Below are positions 27,187-36,334 of a stretch of DNA of 64,000 nucleotides, in pieces; position 1 is the stretch's first letter; every line of letters starts with the position of its first letter. A model generated the notes under the pieces. It did not search any database. It saw only the letters and a program-made list of their open reading frames with translations, and was not told where the DNA came from. Both the position numbers and the translations under genes were made by a program. This stretch comes from Flavobacteriales bacterium (GTDB lineage: Bacteria; Bacteroidota; Bacteroidia; JANQJC01). The DNA is taken from NCBI GenBank assembly GCA_028281825.1, contig JANQJC010000105.1, positions 1 through 64,000 on the forward strand, written 5' to 3'.

Positions 27187-27280
27187 ATTTCTTGTCAGTA
27201 GAATTTTAACTCCCCAAACTAGCATTTTACCTCTTTTTTTCTGTAAAAGTTATACCTTTAAGCCTTGAATTATAGACTTC

Positions 27281-27763
27281 ATGTCTGCACCCGAAACCAA
27301 GGAAATAGTAAAGAATATCTTTTCAGATTACCTGGAAAAACATGGGCATAGGAAAACCCCGGAACGTTTTGCCATCCTAAGTGAGATATATTCTCAGGAT
27401 GAGCATTTTGATATCGAGTCGCTCTATATTAAAATGAAAAACAAAAACTACAGGGTTAGCCGTGCTACATTATATAATACTATTGAATTGCTTTTGAGCT
27501 GCGACTTGGTAGCCAAGCATCAATTTGGTAAAAACCTGGCTCAGTTTGAAAAATCATACAAATACAAGCAGCATGATCATCTTATTTGCTTAGATTGTGG
27601 GAAAGTAATGGAGTTTTGCGATCCCAGAATTCAGCAAATTCAAAAAACAACTGGAGAGATGCTTGACTTTACCATCAACCATCACTCGCTTAATTTTTAC
27701 GGCAAGTGCAATGCGCTTGAAAACACTGGTAAATGCAAACACCATAAACCTAAGAAACTATAA
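27281..27763 (+). CDS. fur: Fur-family metal-dependent transcriptional regulator
   Basis: 160 residues. Winged-helix DNA-binding N-terminus ([48 protein letters not shown]), then the dimerisation domain with a His cluster ([18 protein letters not shown]). The structural zinc site uses CLDC near residue 105 and a second pair of Cys near the end ([10 protein letters not shown]), one or two residues away from the classic CxxC spacing. Fur, Zur and PerR cannot be told apart here. Five bases separate it from the STAS gene, so it probably forms an operon with that gene and purA. No Fur box was recognised upstream. Confidence 0.9.
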   Translation: MSAPETKEIVKNIFSDYLEKHGHRKTPERFAILSEIYSQDEHFDIESLYIKMKNKNYRVSRATLYNTIELLLSCDLVAKHQFGKNLAQFEKSYKYKQHDHLICLDCGKVMEFCDPRIQQIQKTTGEMLDFTINHHSLNFYGKCNALENTGKCKHHKPKKL

Positions 27764-27768
27764 CCGCC

Positions 27769-28122
27769 ATGAAATTTACTTATGAAATTGAAAATGCCAA
27801 TGGCTATAATATCGTCCGATTGAAGGGACAAATAACCCAAAGGCTGGAAACTGAGGAACTTGTGGATGACATTGAAAGCCTTATCAATGATGGTAAAACC
27901 CTATTTATACTTGACTGCAAAGAGTTGGACTATGTGAATAGTTCTGGATTAAGTATTATGGTAAGGATACTTACTAAGGCACGTAAATCAGGTGGTGAAG
28001 CCATACTTTGCGAGCTATCAAAAAAGGTAAATGAGTTGTTTATTATCACTAAACTGAACAACGTTTTCACGGTGATGACCACCTTGACCGATGCGTCAAG
28101 AATGATGAAAGCGTACAAATAA
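27769..28122 (+). CDS. STAS-domain protein, anti-sigma-factor-antagonist type
   Basis: 117 residues, a single STAS domain of SpoIIAA/RsbV layout. The phosphorylatable serine lies in LDYVNSSGLSIMVRIL (second Ser of SSGL) after the hydrophobic strand LFILDCKEL. No cognate RsbW-type anti-sigma kinase or PP2C phosphatase is encoded nearby, so its partner is elsewhere. It sits between fur and purA with gaps of 5 and 14 bp, a curious place for a signalling switch. Confidence 0.9.
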   Translation: MKFTYEIENANGYNIVRLKGQITQRLETEELVDDIESLINDGKTLFILDCKELDYVNSSGLSIMVRILTKARKSGGEAILCELSKKVNELFIITKLNNVFTVMTTLTDASRMMKAYK

Positions 28123-28136
28123 AAATACTGGAATAA

Positions 28137-29432
28137 ATGAAAGCTGACGTATTGTTGGGACTGCAATGGGGTGACGAAGGAAAAGGGAAAATTGTTGATG
28201 TATTAACCCCTAAGTATGATGTAATTGCACGCTTTCAGGGTGGGCCAAATGCTGGACATACCTTGGAGTTCAATGGAATTAAGCACGTATTACACACTAT
28301 TCCATCTGGCATCTTCCATGATGATGCTGTGAATATAATAGGTAATGGTGTTGTGATAGACCCCGTTATCTTCAAGTGGGAGATTTCTGCCCTTGAGAAA
28401 ATGGGAGTAGATATCAAGAAAAGATTATTCGTATCAAGAAGGGCGCACCTTATCTTACCTACCCATCGCTTGCTAGATGCAGCCTCAGAAAAAGCAAAGG
28501 GCAAATCAAAGATTGGGTCTACCCTTAAAGGTATTGGGCCAACATACATGGACAAAACGGGCCGTAATGGCTTGAGAATTGGGGATATTGACAATCCCAA
28601 ATTCACAGAAATGTATGAAGCCCTTGTGGCTAAGCATGCTCAATTACTTCAGTTCTATGATTATGATTACAATCTTGAAGAGCTTGAAGAAGAGTGGTTT
28701 GAGGGTATTGACCTCTTAAGAAGTATGACACATATCGACTGCGAACATTACATCAATCAAGCATTAAAAGAGGGTAAATCAGTATTAGCAGAAGGAGCTC
28801 AAGGCTCATTGCTTGATATTGACTTTGGTTCTTATCCATTTGTTACTTCATCTAATACTATATGTGCTGGTGCTTGCACTGGCCTAGGGGTAGCTCCAGG
28901 CAAGGTAGGTCAGGTGTTTGGCATATTCAAGGCCTACTGCACTCGTGTGGGTAGTGGTCCCTTCCCTACTGAGCTAGATAATGAAATTGGCGAACAAATG
29001 AGGCAAGTGGGTAATGAGTTTGGCTCTACCACAGGACGCTCAAGGCGTTGTGGATGGCTAGACCTGCCTGCTTTGAAGTATGCCATTCAAGTGAATGGAG
29101 TAACCGAACTCATCATGATGAAGGCCGACGTGTTGAGTGGTTTTGATAAAATTCAGGTTTGCACTCACTATGAATATAAAGGTGAACAGATACACCACTT
29201 ACCTTACAGCATTTCTGAAGATGTCGTGAAGCCCGTATATAAGAAATTAGATGGCTGGAACAATGATTTAACGGGACTTACCGAAGTTGAAAGTATCCCG
29301 TCTGAATTGGAAAACTATATCAGGTTTATTGAAGAAGAGACTGGTGTGCCAGTGAGTATTATTTCAGTTGGGCCAGACAGGAAACAAACGCTTCATAGAA
29401 AGGCGTTGCAAGAAGCTCCAGTATTGGACTAA
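28137..29432 (+). CDS. purA: Adenylosuccinate synthetase
   Basis: 431 residues, full length. It condenses IMP and aspartate using GTP in AMP synthesis. Signatures: GLQWGDEGKGKIVDVL (P-loop-like GTP site with catalytic Asp13), GGPNAGHTLEF (catalytic His41 region), GIGPTYMDKTGRNGLR, EGAQGSLLDIDFGSYPFVTSS (family signature) and GSTTGRSRRCGWLDLPALKYA. The C-terminal guanine-specificity motif (SVGPDRKQT) is present. It is the last gene of the fur-STAS-purA run. Confidence 0.97.
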   Translation: MKADVLLGLQWGDEGKGKIVDVLTPKYDVIARFQGGPNAGHTLEFNGIKHVLHTIPSGIFHDDAVNIIGNGVVIDPVIFKWEISALEKMGVDIKKRLFVSRRAHLILPTHRLLDAASEKAKGKSKIGSTLKGIGPTYMDKTGRNGLRIGDIDNPKFTEMYEALVAKHAQLLQFYDYDYNLEELEEEWFEGIDLLRSMTHIDCEHYINQALKEGKSVLAEGAQGSLLDIDFGSYPFVTSSNTICAGACTGLGVAPGKVGQVFGIFKAYCTRVGSGPFPTELDNEIGEQMRQVGNEFGSTTGRSRRCGWLDLPALKYAIQVNGVTELIMMKADVLSGFDKIQVCTHYEYKGEQIHHLPYSISEDVVKPVYKKLDGWNNDLTGLTEVESIPSELENYIRFIEEETGVPVSIISVGPDRKQTLHRKALQEAPVLD

Positions 29433-29469
29433 CCAAGCCATGTCAATTTATTCGTAACTTTGTAGCACT

Positions 29470-29667
29470 ATGACAGTTGTTCTAATAAGCATATTACTCT
29501 TAGGTCTTGGCTTTGCAGGTATTGCTATTAAGCTTTTGGTAAAAAAGGATGGCAAATTTGCTGGAACTTGCGCCAGCCAAAGCCCTTACCTGAATAAAGA
29601 AGGAGAAGCTTGTAGCTTCTGCGGCGCCATGCCAGATGAGCAGTGCAAAAAAGAAGATGATAAGTAA
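29470..29667 (+). CDS. Small single-TM protein with four-Cys tail
   Basis: 65 residues. One TM helix covers ~2-22, followed by a short basic region (KLLVKKDGKF) and a soluble tail with four cysteines (GTCASQ ... ACSFCGAMPDEQC). The C-x2-C plus two outer Cys could bind zinc or an iron centre; CSFCG resembles a zinc-knuckle. A TAACTTTG box at 29455-29462 lies just before the start but has no good -33 partner. I recognise it as a type of short membrane protein common in Bacteroidota but know no function. Confidence 0.7.
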   Translation: MTVVLISILLLGLGFAGIAIKLLVKKDGKFAGTCASQSPYLNKEGEACSFCGAMPDEQCKKEDDK

Positions 29668-29672
29668 AACAC

Positions 29673-30653
29673 TTATTTATCCTTCAGGTAGTTCTCAACC
29701 TGTTGAGCTACATTCTCCCTGATATTCCCATAAAAAAAATTGTAATCGTAAACGTGGTAGTTGCGGCTAATATTGGCATACTTGGCACCACTGGGTGGGT
29801 TAACCCATAGCTTACCATTAACACATTTGGCGTCAACTGCTTCCTTATCAAGATTATCAAAAAAAGTGAATGCCGTGCTGCCTTTATGTAGTTCTTTTCC
29901 TGCATAAGCTGTATCGTTTTTCCAACTGAGCGGGTTAACGCAACAGGCTTCGTCATAAAAATCAGCTCTCATTACACTTTCATCAGCCCCCCATTTAAAA
30001 GTATTCCAACCAACGAAACAGCCAGTTTCTCCGGGATTATTGCAGGGTTTAATCCTTTCAAGGTCATTACACTTAACGGCAAATCCAACTAAGTAGGCTG
30101 CCACTAGTTGTTCCTGTAAGGGTTTTCCATCAAAATACTCTTGTACCAATCTCAAGCCATGCCTTGTACCCTGACTATGCGTAGCGATGATTATTGGCCT
30201 ATCCTTATTATAGTTTTGAAGATAATATTCAAAAGCTGCCTTCACATCTTTGTAGGCAAAATCGAGCGCTTCACTACCTTTCTTTTCATTCTTAGGATAG
30301 AATGAACGTAAAACGGCCTGCCTGTATCTTGGTGCAAACACACGGCAACTCCCATTAAATACGCTGGCTTGGTTTTTTATCGAGCCAATGTCGGTACGCT
30401 CGTTTACAACAATATTGTTGATGTCGGCATTCCAATCAAACCCAATCATGTATGAAGTTGGGTGTATGAAAAACACGTCAACTTTCGCACTATCCTGCCT
30501 ATCCTGCAAAGCTTCAACAGGTACCTTATCTGCATCATCTTCTTTCCATGGGAGTGCTGCCCAATGCTTATCATCGCTATAGTCAATAGTCTCTTGGCTT
30601 ACTCCTATTAAGGCAGACATTAAGAGATCCACTATAATAAATAAGCGAACCAT
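29673..30653 (-). CDS. DUF3089 secreted alpha/beta-hydrolase-like protein
   Basis: 326 residues with an N-terminal signal peptide (residues 1-~19). The nucleophile elbow reads IIIATHSQGTRHGLRLVQEYF (Ser in T-H-S-Q-G), preceded by DVFFIHPTSYMIG and FAYKDVKAAFEYYLQNYN, the DUF3089 pattern. A C-terminal His in NISRNYHVYDYNFF could complete the triad. Lipase or esterase activity is inferred from the fold. It follows apbE with one base between, so the two form an operon below the nqr cluster. Confidence 0.82.
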   Translation of the reverse strand: MVRLFIIVDLLMSALIGVSQETIDYSDDKHWAALPWKEDDADKVPVEALQDRQDSAKVDVFFIHPTSYMIGFDWNADINNIVVNERTDIGSIKNQASVFNGSCRVFAPRYRQAVLRSFYPKNEKKGSEALDFAYKDVKAAFEYYLQNYNKDRPIIIATHSQGTRHGLRLVQEYFDGKPLQEQLVAAYLVGFAVKCNDLERIKPCNNPGETGCFVGWNTFKWGADESVMRADFYDEACCVNPLSWKNDTAYAGKELHKGSTAFTFFDNLDKEAVDAKCVNGKLWVNPPSGAKYANISRNYHVYDYNFFYGNIRENVAQQVENYLKDK

Positions 30654-30654
30654 A

Positions 30655-31665
30655 TCATTTCAAATATTCTTGAAGCCCGGGTGTAGCAAAGATTTCATAC
30701 TTCCCATCTTCACCAGTGAAAACTAAATAAGCATCCAATTCAGGGTGCTTGTTCAATATTTCCATCGCTTTATCCATTCCCATCACCATAAAAGCTGTTG
30801 CATAGGCATCAGCCGCCATACAATCATCAGCTGTTACCGTAGCACTTAAAAGGCTATGCTGAACCGGGTAACCATTCAACGGATTAATGGTGTGTGCAAT
30901 TTTCTTGCCGTCTTTTTCGTAAAACTTGCGATAGTTACCAGAAGTAGCCAGAGCTTTATCTTTAAGCTGAACTATTGCTTGAAACCCTTCTTTTCTATTC
31001 TCATTTTCATCTCCCTCAAGCGGCTTATCAATACCCACTGTCCAAGGAATACCACTGGCATTTTTGCCAATAGCTCTTACTTCTCCACCGAGTTCAACCA
31101 CCATATTTTCAACTCCTTTGCTTTGCAACATTTCTGTCAAAAGGTCAACTGAATATCCCTGGGCAATGGCATTAAAATCCAAGGTCATCCTTTCATCCTC
31201 CTTGATAATCTTATTACCTTGAAGCCTAACTTTAGTGTATCCAATATATTCTAGTATGCTATCAATCTCTGCACTATCCTTTTCCTGAGTAAGCGTATTT
31301 GGTCCAAAGCCCCAAAAAGTGGCCAATGGCCCTACCGTCATATCAAAGGCCCCGTTGGTTTCTTTTGATACCCTAATTGATTCAAAAAAAACTCTCTTAA
31401 ACATACTATCTGGTTTAACTGTACTATCATTCCTATTTATCCCTGAAATAATCGAGGTCTCCTTATAGGTAGATAATGAATTATCAATACTGTCTAAAAG
31501 GTGAGTTATTTCTTTCCCAATTGCCTCATCCTTTTCATCTACCAATATTGAGATATGATAGGTGGTTCCCTGTGCATTGCCTTGATATTTAATAAGTAGT
31601 TTCTCATTCCCCGAATTACATCCAAGAAATAGAATAAGGGATAGAAAGTATACAGCCTTCTTCAT
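30655..31665 (-). CDS. apbE: FAD:protein FMN transferase (lipoprotein)
   Basis: 336 residues. A signal peptide ends in a lipobox (LFLGC, Cys16), so the enzyme faces the periplasm on a lipid anchor. Conserved ApbE sites follow: GTTYHISI, VGPLATFWGFGP, LDFNAIAQGYSVDLL, LGGEVRAIG and the metal-site region TINPLNGYPVQHSLLSATVTADDCMAADAYATAFMVMG. It attaches FMN to Thr in NqrB and NqrC, whose genes lie directly upstream on the same strand; a terminator separates them, so apbE may depend on read-through or its own promoter. Confidence 0.95.
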   Translation of the reverse strand: MKKAVYFLSLILFLGCNSGNEKLLIKYQGNAQGTTYHISILVDEKDEAIGKEITHLLDSIDNSLSTYKETSIISGINRNDSTVKPDSMFKRVFFESIRVSKETNGAFDMTVGPLATFWGFGPNTLTQEKDSAEIDSILEYIGYTKVRLQGNKIIKEDERMTLDFNAIAQGYSVDLLTEMLQSKGVENMVVELGGEVRAIGKNASGIPWTVGIDKPLEGDENENRKEGFQAIVQLKDKALATSGNYRKFYEKDGKKIAHTINPLNGYPVQHSLLSATVTADDCMAADAYATAFMVMGMDKAMEILNKHPELDAYLVFTGEDGKYEIFATPGLQEYLK

Positions 31666-31680
31666 ATGATCTAAATATCA

Positions 31681-31714
31681 CAAAAAAGCCACAAAGTACA
31701 AGTACTCTGTGGCT
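31681..31714 (-). terminator. Intrinsic terminator after nqrF
   Basis: On the minus strand AGCCACAGAGTAC, loop TT, GTACTTTGTGGCT (one mismatch) runs from 31714 to 31687 and is followed by six T's (31686-31681 region). It lies between nqrF and apbE. Confidence 0.85.
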
Positions 31715-31735
31715 TCTATATCAGTTTGGAGAATA

Positions 31736-33046
31736 TTATCCACCAAAGTCGTCAAACGAAACATTCTCATCAGGCACACCAAAATCATCCAGCATTTTCA
31801 ATACTGCCTGGTTCATCATAGGAGGCCCACAGAAGTAGTACTCAATTTCTTCTGGCTCCGGGTGTTTGCTTAAGTAGTTATCAATCAATGATTGGTGAAC
31901 AAAACCAACGAAACCATCACCTTCACCATCCAAGCCATCTTTCACTTGCCAATTATCCTCTGGCAATGGCTCAGAAAGCACCACATAGAATTTAAAGTTA
32001 GGGAACTCTTTCTCTATTCTACGGAAATGGTCAATATAGAACAACTCCCTCTTAGAACGGCCACCGTACCAGTATGATACTTTCCTTCCAGTTTTTAAAG
32101 TGTGAAATAAGTGGAAAATGTGCGCGCGCAATGGGGCCATACCTGCACCACCACCAATATAAATCATCTCAGCCTCTGTTTCTTTGATGAAGAACTCACC
32201 ATAAGGACCTGAAATAGTTACTTTATCTCCAGGTTTGCAACCAAACACATAAGAAGAACAAATACCAGGAGGGACATTAGCCCAACGGTTAGCAGCCCTA
32301 TCCCATGGTGGAGTAGCAATACGAATGTTCAACATCACGATATTACCTTCAGCTGGATGGTTAGCCATTGAATAAGCACGGAAAACAGGCTCATCATTTT
32401 TCATAACCAAATCCCAAAGGCCGAATTTGTCCCAATCGGGCTGGTATTTGTCTTTACCCGCTGGGTCATCCGGCAATGGAGAGATATCGATATCCTTGAA
32501 GTTGACAGTGATCGGTGGCACGTCAATTTGTATATAACCACCAGCTTCAAAGTCAAGTGTTTCACCTTCAGGTAATTTCACAACAAACTCTTTAATAAAA
32601 GTTGCAACGTTGTAGTTAGAAACAACTTCGCACTCCCACTTCTTGATACCAAAAATTTCGTCAGGAATACTAATCTCCATATCCTGACGAACCTTCACCT
32701 GGCAGCCCAATCTCCAATTCTCTTGCTGCTCTTTTCTAGTAAAGTAGCCTTTTTCGGTTTGCAGTATCTCGCCACCGCCTTCGAAGACCTGACACTTACA
32801 CATAGCACATGTTCCACCCCCGCCACAAGCTGATGGAAGGAATATTTTTTGGTCAGCAAGTGTTGAAAGTATAGTGCCCCCAGCGCTCACTTCTACCTCT
32901 TTTTCACCGTTTATTTTAAGCTTAACAGGGCCAGACGGAGCCAGTTTAGTTTTAGCAAAAAGAAGTAAAGCCACCAATAGCAATACAACCACCAAGAAGA
33001 CGACTATACTTGCCCCTACAACAACTGATGTGTTCAACAATACCAT
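31736..33046 (-). CDS. nqrF: Na+-NQR subunit F (NADH-oxidising flavoprotein)
   Basis: 436 residues. One N-terminal TM helix, a plant-type [2Fe-2S] ferredoxin domain ([17 protein letters not shown] plus Cys in WRLGCQVKV), an FAD domain ([11 protein letters not shown] is the FAD-binding R-x-Y-S motif; GICSSYVFG) and an NADH domain ([28 protein letters not shown] with the late conserved Cys). It takes electrons from NADH into the pump. Last gene of nqrABCDEF; GGAGAT lies just before the ATG. Confidence 0.97.
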   Translation of the reverse strand: MVLLNTSVVVGASIVVFLVVVLLLVALLLFAKTKLAPSGPVKLKINGEKEVEVSAGGTILSTLADQKIFLPSACGGGGTCAMCKCQVFEGGGEILQTEKGYFTRKEQQENWRLGCQVKVRQDMEISIPDEIFGIKKWECEVVSNYNVATFIKEFVVKLPEGETLDFEAGGYIQIDVPPITVNFKDIDISPLPDDPAGKDKYQPDWDKFGLWDLVMKNDEPVFRAYSMANHPAEGNIVMLNIRIATPPWDRAANRWANVPPGICSSYVFGCKPGDKVTISGPYGEFFIKETEAEMIYIGGGAGMAPLRAHIFHLFHTLKTGRKVSYWYGGRSKRELFYIDHFRRIEKEFPNFKFYVVLSEPLPEDNWQVKDGLDGEGDGFVGFVHQSLIDNYLSKHPEPEEIEYYFCGPPMMNQAVLKMLDDFGVPDENVSFDDFGG

Positions 33047-33068
33047 TTTTATCTCCTGTATTTAAATA

Positions 33069-33683
33069 TTAGAGTTTGATACCCATAAAGCTCATAAACG
33101 CAATACCCATCAAACCTGTGATAATGAAAGTTATACCTAAACCTCTCAACGGTGCAGGAACATGTGAGTAACGTATTTTCTCCCTAATAGCCGCAATGGC
33201 CACAATAGCCAGGAACCAACCAACACCAGAACCCAGACCAAATACTGTGGCCTCGCCGATGTTAGCATATTGTCTTTCCTGCATAAAAAGTGAACCACCC
33301 AAAATGGAGCAGTTTACTGCGATAAGTGGCAAGAATATACCCAAAGCTCCATAAAGTGCTGGAGAAAACTTCTCAACCGCCATTTCAACAAGTTGCACGA
33401 TAGAAGCAATTACAGCAATAAACATGATAAAACTTAAGAAGCTTAGGTCAACGCTCGCTAATTCAGGACTTATCCAGGTAAGGGCTCCTTCTTGCAAAAA
33501 CTTATTCTCAAGGATGTAGTTAATTGGTACTGTAATGCCCAGTACAAATATAACTGCTGCACCAAGGCCCACACCAGTTTTTACAGTTTTTGATACAGCC
33601 AAATATGAACACATACCCAAGAAATAGGCAAATATCATATTGTCAATAAAGATGGACTGTACGAATATATTTACGTAGTTCAT
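33069..33683 (-). CDS. nqrE: Na+-NQR subunit E
   Basis: 204 residues, six TM helices. Homologous to NqrD and RnfA. The start [32 protein letters not shown] is typical, with the conserved Cys26 in GMCSYL and a second Cys in [12 protein letters not shown]; these ligate the intramembrane iron centre shared with NqrD. It forms part of the Na+ path. Gap to nqrD is 16 bp. Confidence 0.97.
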   Translation of the reverse strand: MNYVNIFVQSIFIDNMIFAYFLGMCSYLAVSKTVKTGVGLGAAVIFVLGITVPINYILENKFLQEGALTWISPELASVDLSFLSFIMFIAVIASIVQLVEMAVEKFSPALYGALGIFLPLIAVNCSILGGSLFMQERQYANIGEATVFGLGSGVGWFLAIVAIAAIREKIRYSHVPAPLRGLGITFIITGLMGIAFMSFMGIKL

Positions 33684-33699
33684 ATCTTCCTTCTGTATT

Positions 33700-34380
33700 T
33701 TATTCTTCTATCAGTTTAGTATTCCTGCTTCTTTGCACCCAGATAATTATACCCACTGTGATAAGCGCCATAGGCGGTAATATCATCAATCCATTATTCA
33801 TGTATCCAAAGCTGAAGAATGCTTCGGGTACTATTTGTAAACCTAAAAGTTGGCCTGAACCAAACAATTCCCTAAAAAAAGCAACGGCCACTAATATCCA
33901 GGCATATCCCAAACCATTGCCAAAACCATCCAATATGGAAGGCCAGGGTTTATTGCCCATTGCAAATGCTTCTAAACGACCCATTACAATACAATTAGTA
34001 ATAATTAATCCCACGAATACAGATAGCTGTTTACTTACATCATAAACAAAAGCCTTGAGTATTTGGTCAACCAAAATCACTAAAAAAGCCACTACTACCA
34101 ATTGCACTATGATACGCACCCTATTTGGTACCAGGTTCCTGATAAGGGATATTATCAGGTTTGCAAAAATCATAACAGCAACTACCGAAAGGGACATTAC
34201 TATAGAAGGTTTTAGCTTAACCGTTACCGCCAATGCTGAACATATCCCCAATACCTGAACAGTAATAGGGTTATCATCATTCAATGGATCTGTTATCAGT
34301 TTTCTGTTTTTTTTAGAGAATAAGGGCTCCCTTGGGGCTTTCTCTTCTACTTTTTCAACCTCTTGCGTCGTTTCGCTCAT
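33700..34380 (-). CDS. nqrD: Na+-NQR subunit D
   Basis: 226 residues with six TM helices after a ~35-residue hydrophilic N-terminus (rich in Glu and Lys) that is longer than in Vibrio. Conserved Cys pairs sit in [11 protein letters not shown] and [18 protein letters not shown], the iron-centre ligands opposite those of Nqr[25 protein letters not shown] is a family signature. Nineteen-or-less-base gaps flank it within the operon. Confidence 0.96.
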   Translation of the reverse strand: MSETTQEVEKVEEKAPREPLFSKKNRKLITDPLNDDNPITVQVLGICSALAVTVKLKPSIVMSLSVVAVMIFANLIISLIRNLVPNRVRIIVQLVVVAFLVILVDQILKAFVYDVSKQLSVFVGLIITNCIVMGRLEAFAMGNKPWPSILDGFGNGLGYAWILVAVAFFRELFGSGQLLGLQIVPEAFFSFGYMNNGLMILPPMALITVGIIIWVQRSRNTKLIEE

Positions 34381-34391
34381 ATCGCAATTAT

Positions 34392-35132
34392 TTATTGGTT
34401 GGATTTAAAATAAGGTTCGTAAACTTTTAATGTTCTCTCTATCATCTCATCGACACCATCACTTGTAATGGTACCACCAGAAATAGCATCTACTTCATGC
34501 TCATTTGTGGCACCACCCTTCACTACTTTTACTGAAGTGAATGTACCGTCTTTATCAGAAACAAATTTTCCTTCAAATTGTGCTTGAAAAGGTTTTTCAT
34601 TTATTTCAGCACCCAAACCCGGTGTTTCCGTTTTGTGGTCAAAGCTAGTGCCCGCAATGGTTCTCATATCACTTTCTAATGCAATATATCCCCAGATTGG
34701 CCCCCAAAGACCTGTACCAACTAGTGGAACTACATAAATAGTGGCTCCATCTTTATCACAAATAAATAGTGGGTAGTTGATGTCATTTGCACTTCTTGAA
34801 CCCGCTTTCCACTCTTTATATTCTTTCTGTACATCTATATTAAATGCATCTTCGGTATCACCAGCTTTCACTTCACCAGACTTTCTTGCGGTCTCTTCAC
34901 CTGAAGCATTCAATACCAACCTCTCCTTGACATGAGTGTCAAATAGAGCCGCAGCGCCATCACGGTCTGTCTCAACACCCATAGAAGAAAGTATGTTTTG
35001 CATCTTCTCTCTTCTCACATTCTCCTTTTGCATTGGCTTAAGGCCTTCTGCTGTAAGGGCAAGCGCTGTTGCAACGATTACAACCATTACAACCGAGAAA
35101 ATTACAGTATAGCTATTACTATTAGTATTCAT
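34392..35132 (-). CDS. nqrC: Na+-NQR subunit C (covalent FMN)
   Basis: 246 residues: one N-terminal TM helix and a periplasmic FMN-binding domain. The flavinylation site reads DAISGGTITSDG; by the ApbE rule D-x-x-[ST]-G-A-T the FMN would be on Thr221, with Gly replacing the usual Ala. TGLWGPIWGYIALESD and HKTETPGLGAEI are conserved NqrC segments. It carries electrons between NqrD/E and NqrB. The covalent flavin would be loaded by the ApbE encoded downstream. Confidence 0.95.
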   Translation of the reverse strand: MNTNSNSYTVIFSVVMVVIVATALALTAEGLKPMQKENVRREKMQNILSSMGVETDRDGAAALFDTHVKERLVLNASGEETARKSGEVKAGDTEDAFNIDVQKEYKEWKAGSRSANDINYPLFICDKDGATIYVVPLVGTGLWGPIWGYIALESDMRTIAGTSFDHKTETPGLGAEINEKPFQAQFEGKFVSDKDGTFTSVKVVKGGATNEHEVDAISGGTITSDGVDEMIERTLKVYEPYFKSNQ

Positions 35133-35143
35133 AATATTCTGTT

Positions 35144-36319
35144 TTAGGCAGCAACTTTTGCCCTTTTCATTCTTTTCTTAATGTTCGCTTCAACTACATA
35201 ATGGTCAATTAATGGAGCCATTACGTTCATAAACAAGATAGCTAGCATCACACCTTCAGGATATGCAGGATTAAACACCCTAATCATAATGGCTAGGAAA
35301 CCAACCAAGAAACCATAAATGTATTTACCAGTATCAGTCTGCGCTGCAGTTACAGGGTCAGTAGCCATGAAAACCATACCGAATGCAAAACCACCTAAGG
35401 CTAAATGATGTAACGGAGGAATTTCCATTAAAGTATTTACACTGAATACATTAAAAATAGCTACCATGGCTGCCCCACCAATCACCGATGAAAGCATTAT
35501 TTTCCAACTTCCTATACCTGTGTATATCAATAAAAATGCACCTAGTAAACATGAGATTACTGAAGTCTCACCAATAGAGCCTGGTATAGTACCAATAATA
35601 GAGTCCATCAAACCAAAGCTGGCATTTAATTGGTCCATGGGCACTTTAGCGGCAGCCTCACCAAGGGCAGTTGCTCCGGTAATGGCATCAACACTACCGC
35701 TAAATGGGGCATCAGCAAACCAAACTTGGTCACCTGACATCATAGTTGGATATGCAAAGAATAGGAATGCACGAGCAGTTAAAGCTACATTTAATATATT
35801 CATACCCGTTCCACCGAAAACCTCTTTACCAATAATAACTGCAAAAGCACAAGCTAAACCTACCATCCACAATGGAATATCAGCAGGCATAATTAAAGGT
35901 ATCAACATGCCAGAAACCAGGTATCCCTCATTGATAGAGTGACCACGAAGACCGGCAAACAAGAACTCAATACCCAGACCAACTCCATAGGATACTACTA
36001 CTATTGGCAATACCTTCATAGCACCAAACACGAAGCAATCCATCAAGCTGGAATCAGCCACACCACTTGCAATATAATGCTGCAAACCTGTGTTATACAT
36101 TCCAAAAAGCAAGCATGGTACCATTGCCAACACCACGGTAATCATAGTCCTTTTCAAGTCGATACCATCACGGATATGACTTCCTTTGTGGGTAGCGTGA
36201 CCTGGCACGAACAAAAAGGTGTCCAAACCATCATATACTACCCAGAAACGTTCTAGCTTTCCACCTTTGTCAAAAAGCGGCTTAACATTTTTGTCAAGAT
36301 ATTTTCTTAATCCTTTCAA
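35144..36319 (-). CDS. nqrB: Na+-NQR subunit B (covalent FMN, riboflavin)
   Basis: 391 residues with about ten TM helices. The FMN-attachment motif VDAITGATALGEA matches D-x-x-T-G-A-T exactly, with Thr as acceptor. Other conserved segments are NEGYLVSGMLIPLIMPADIPLWM, GGTGMNILNVALTARAFLFFAYP and FMATDPVTAAQTDTGKYIYGF. NqrB is the main Na+-translocating subunit. The gap to nqrA is 15 bp. Confidence 0.97.
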   Translation of the reverse strand: MKGLRKYLDKNVKPLFDKGGKLERFWVVYDGLDTFLFVPGHATHKGSHIRDGIDLKRTMITVVLAMVPCLLFGMYNTGLQHYIASGVADSSLMDCFVFGAMKVLPIVVVSYGVGLGIEFLFAGLRGHSINEGYLVSGMLIPLIMPADIPLWMVGLACAFAVIIGKEVFGGTGMNILNVALTARAFLFFAYPTMMSGDQVWFADAPFSGSVDAITGATALGEAAAKVPMDQLNASFGLMDSIIGTIPGSIGETSVISCLLGAFLLIYTGIGSWKIMLSSVIGGAAMVAIFNVFSVNTLMEIPPLHHLALGGFAFGMVFMATDPVTAAQTDTGKYIYGFLVGFLAIMIRVFNPAYPEGVMLAILFMNVMAPLIDHYVVEANIKKRMKRAKVAA

Positions 36320-36334
36320 GGCTGCGATATTTTA

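Noticed and set aside
29664-29686. Small hairpin between the Cys-tail protein and the DUF3089 gene
   Set aside because: The AAGT/ACTT stem is only four to seven weak pairs and overlaps both gene ends.
35466-35942. 158-codon plus-strand ORF inside nqrB
   Set aside because: Antisense to a secure nqrB; long only because of codon bias in the TM region.
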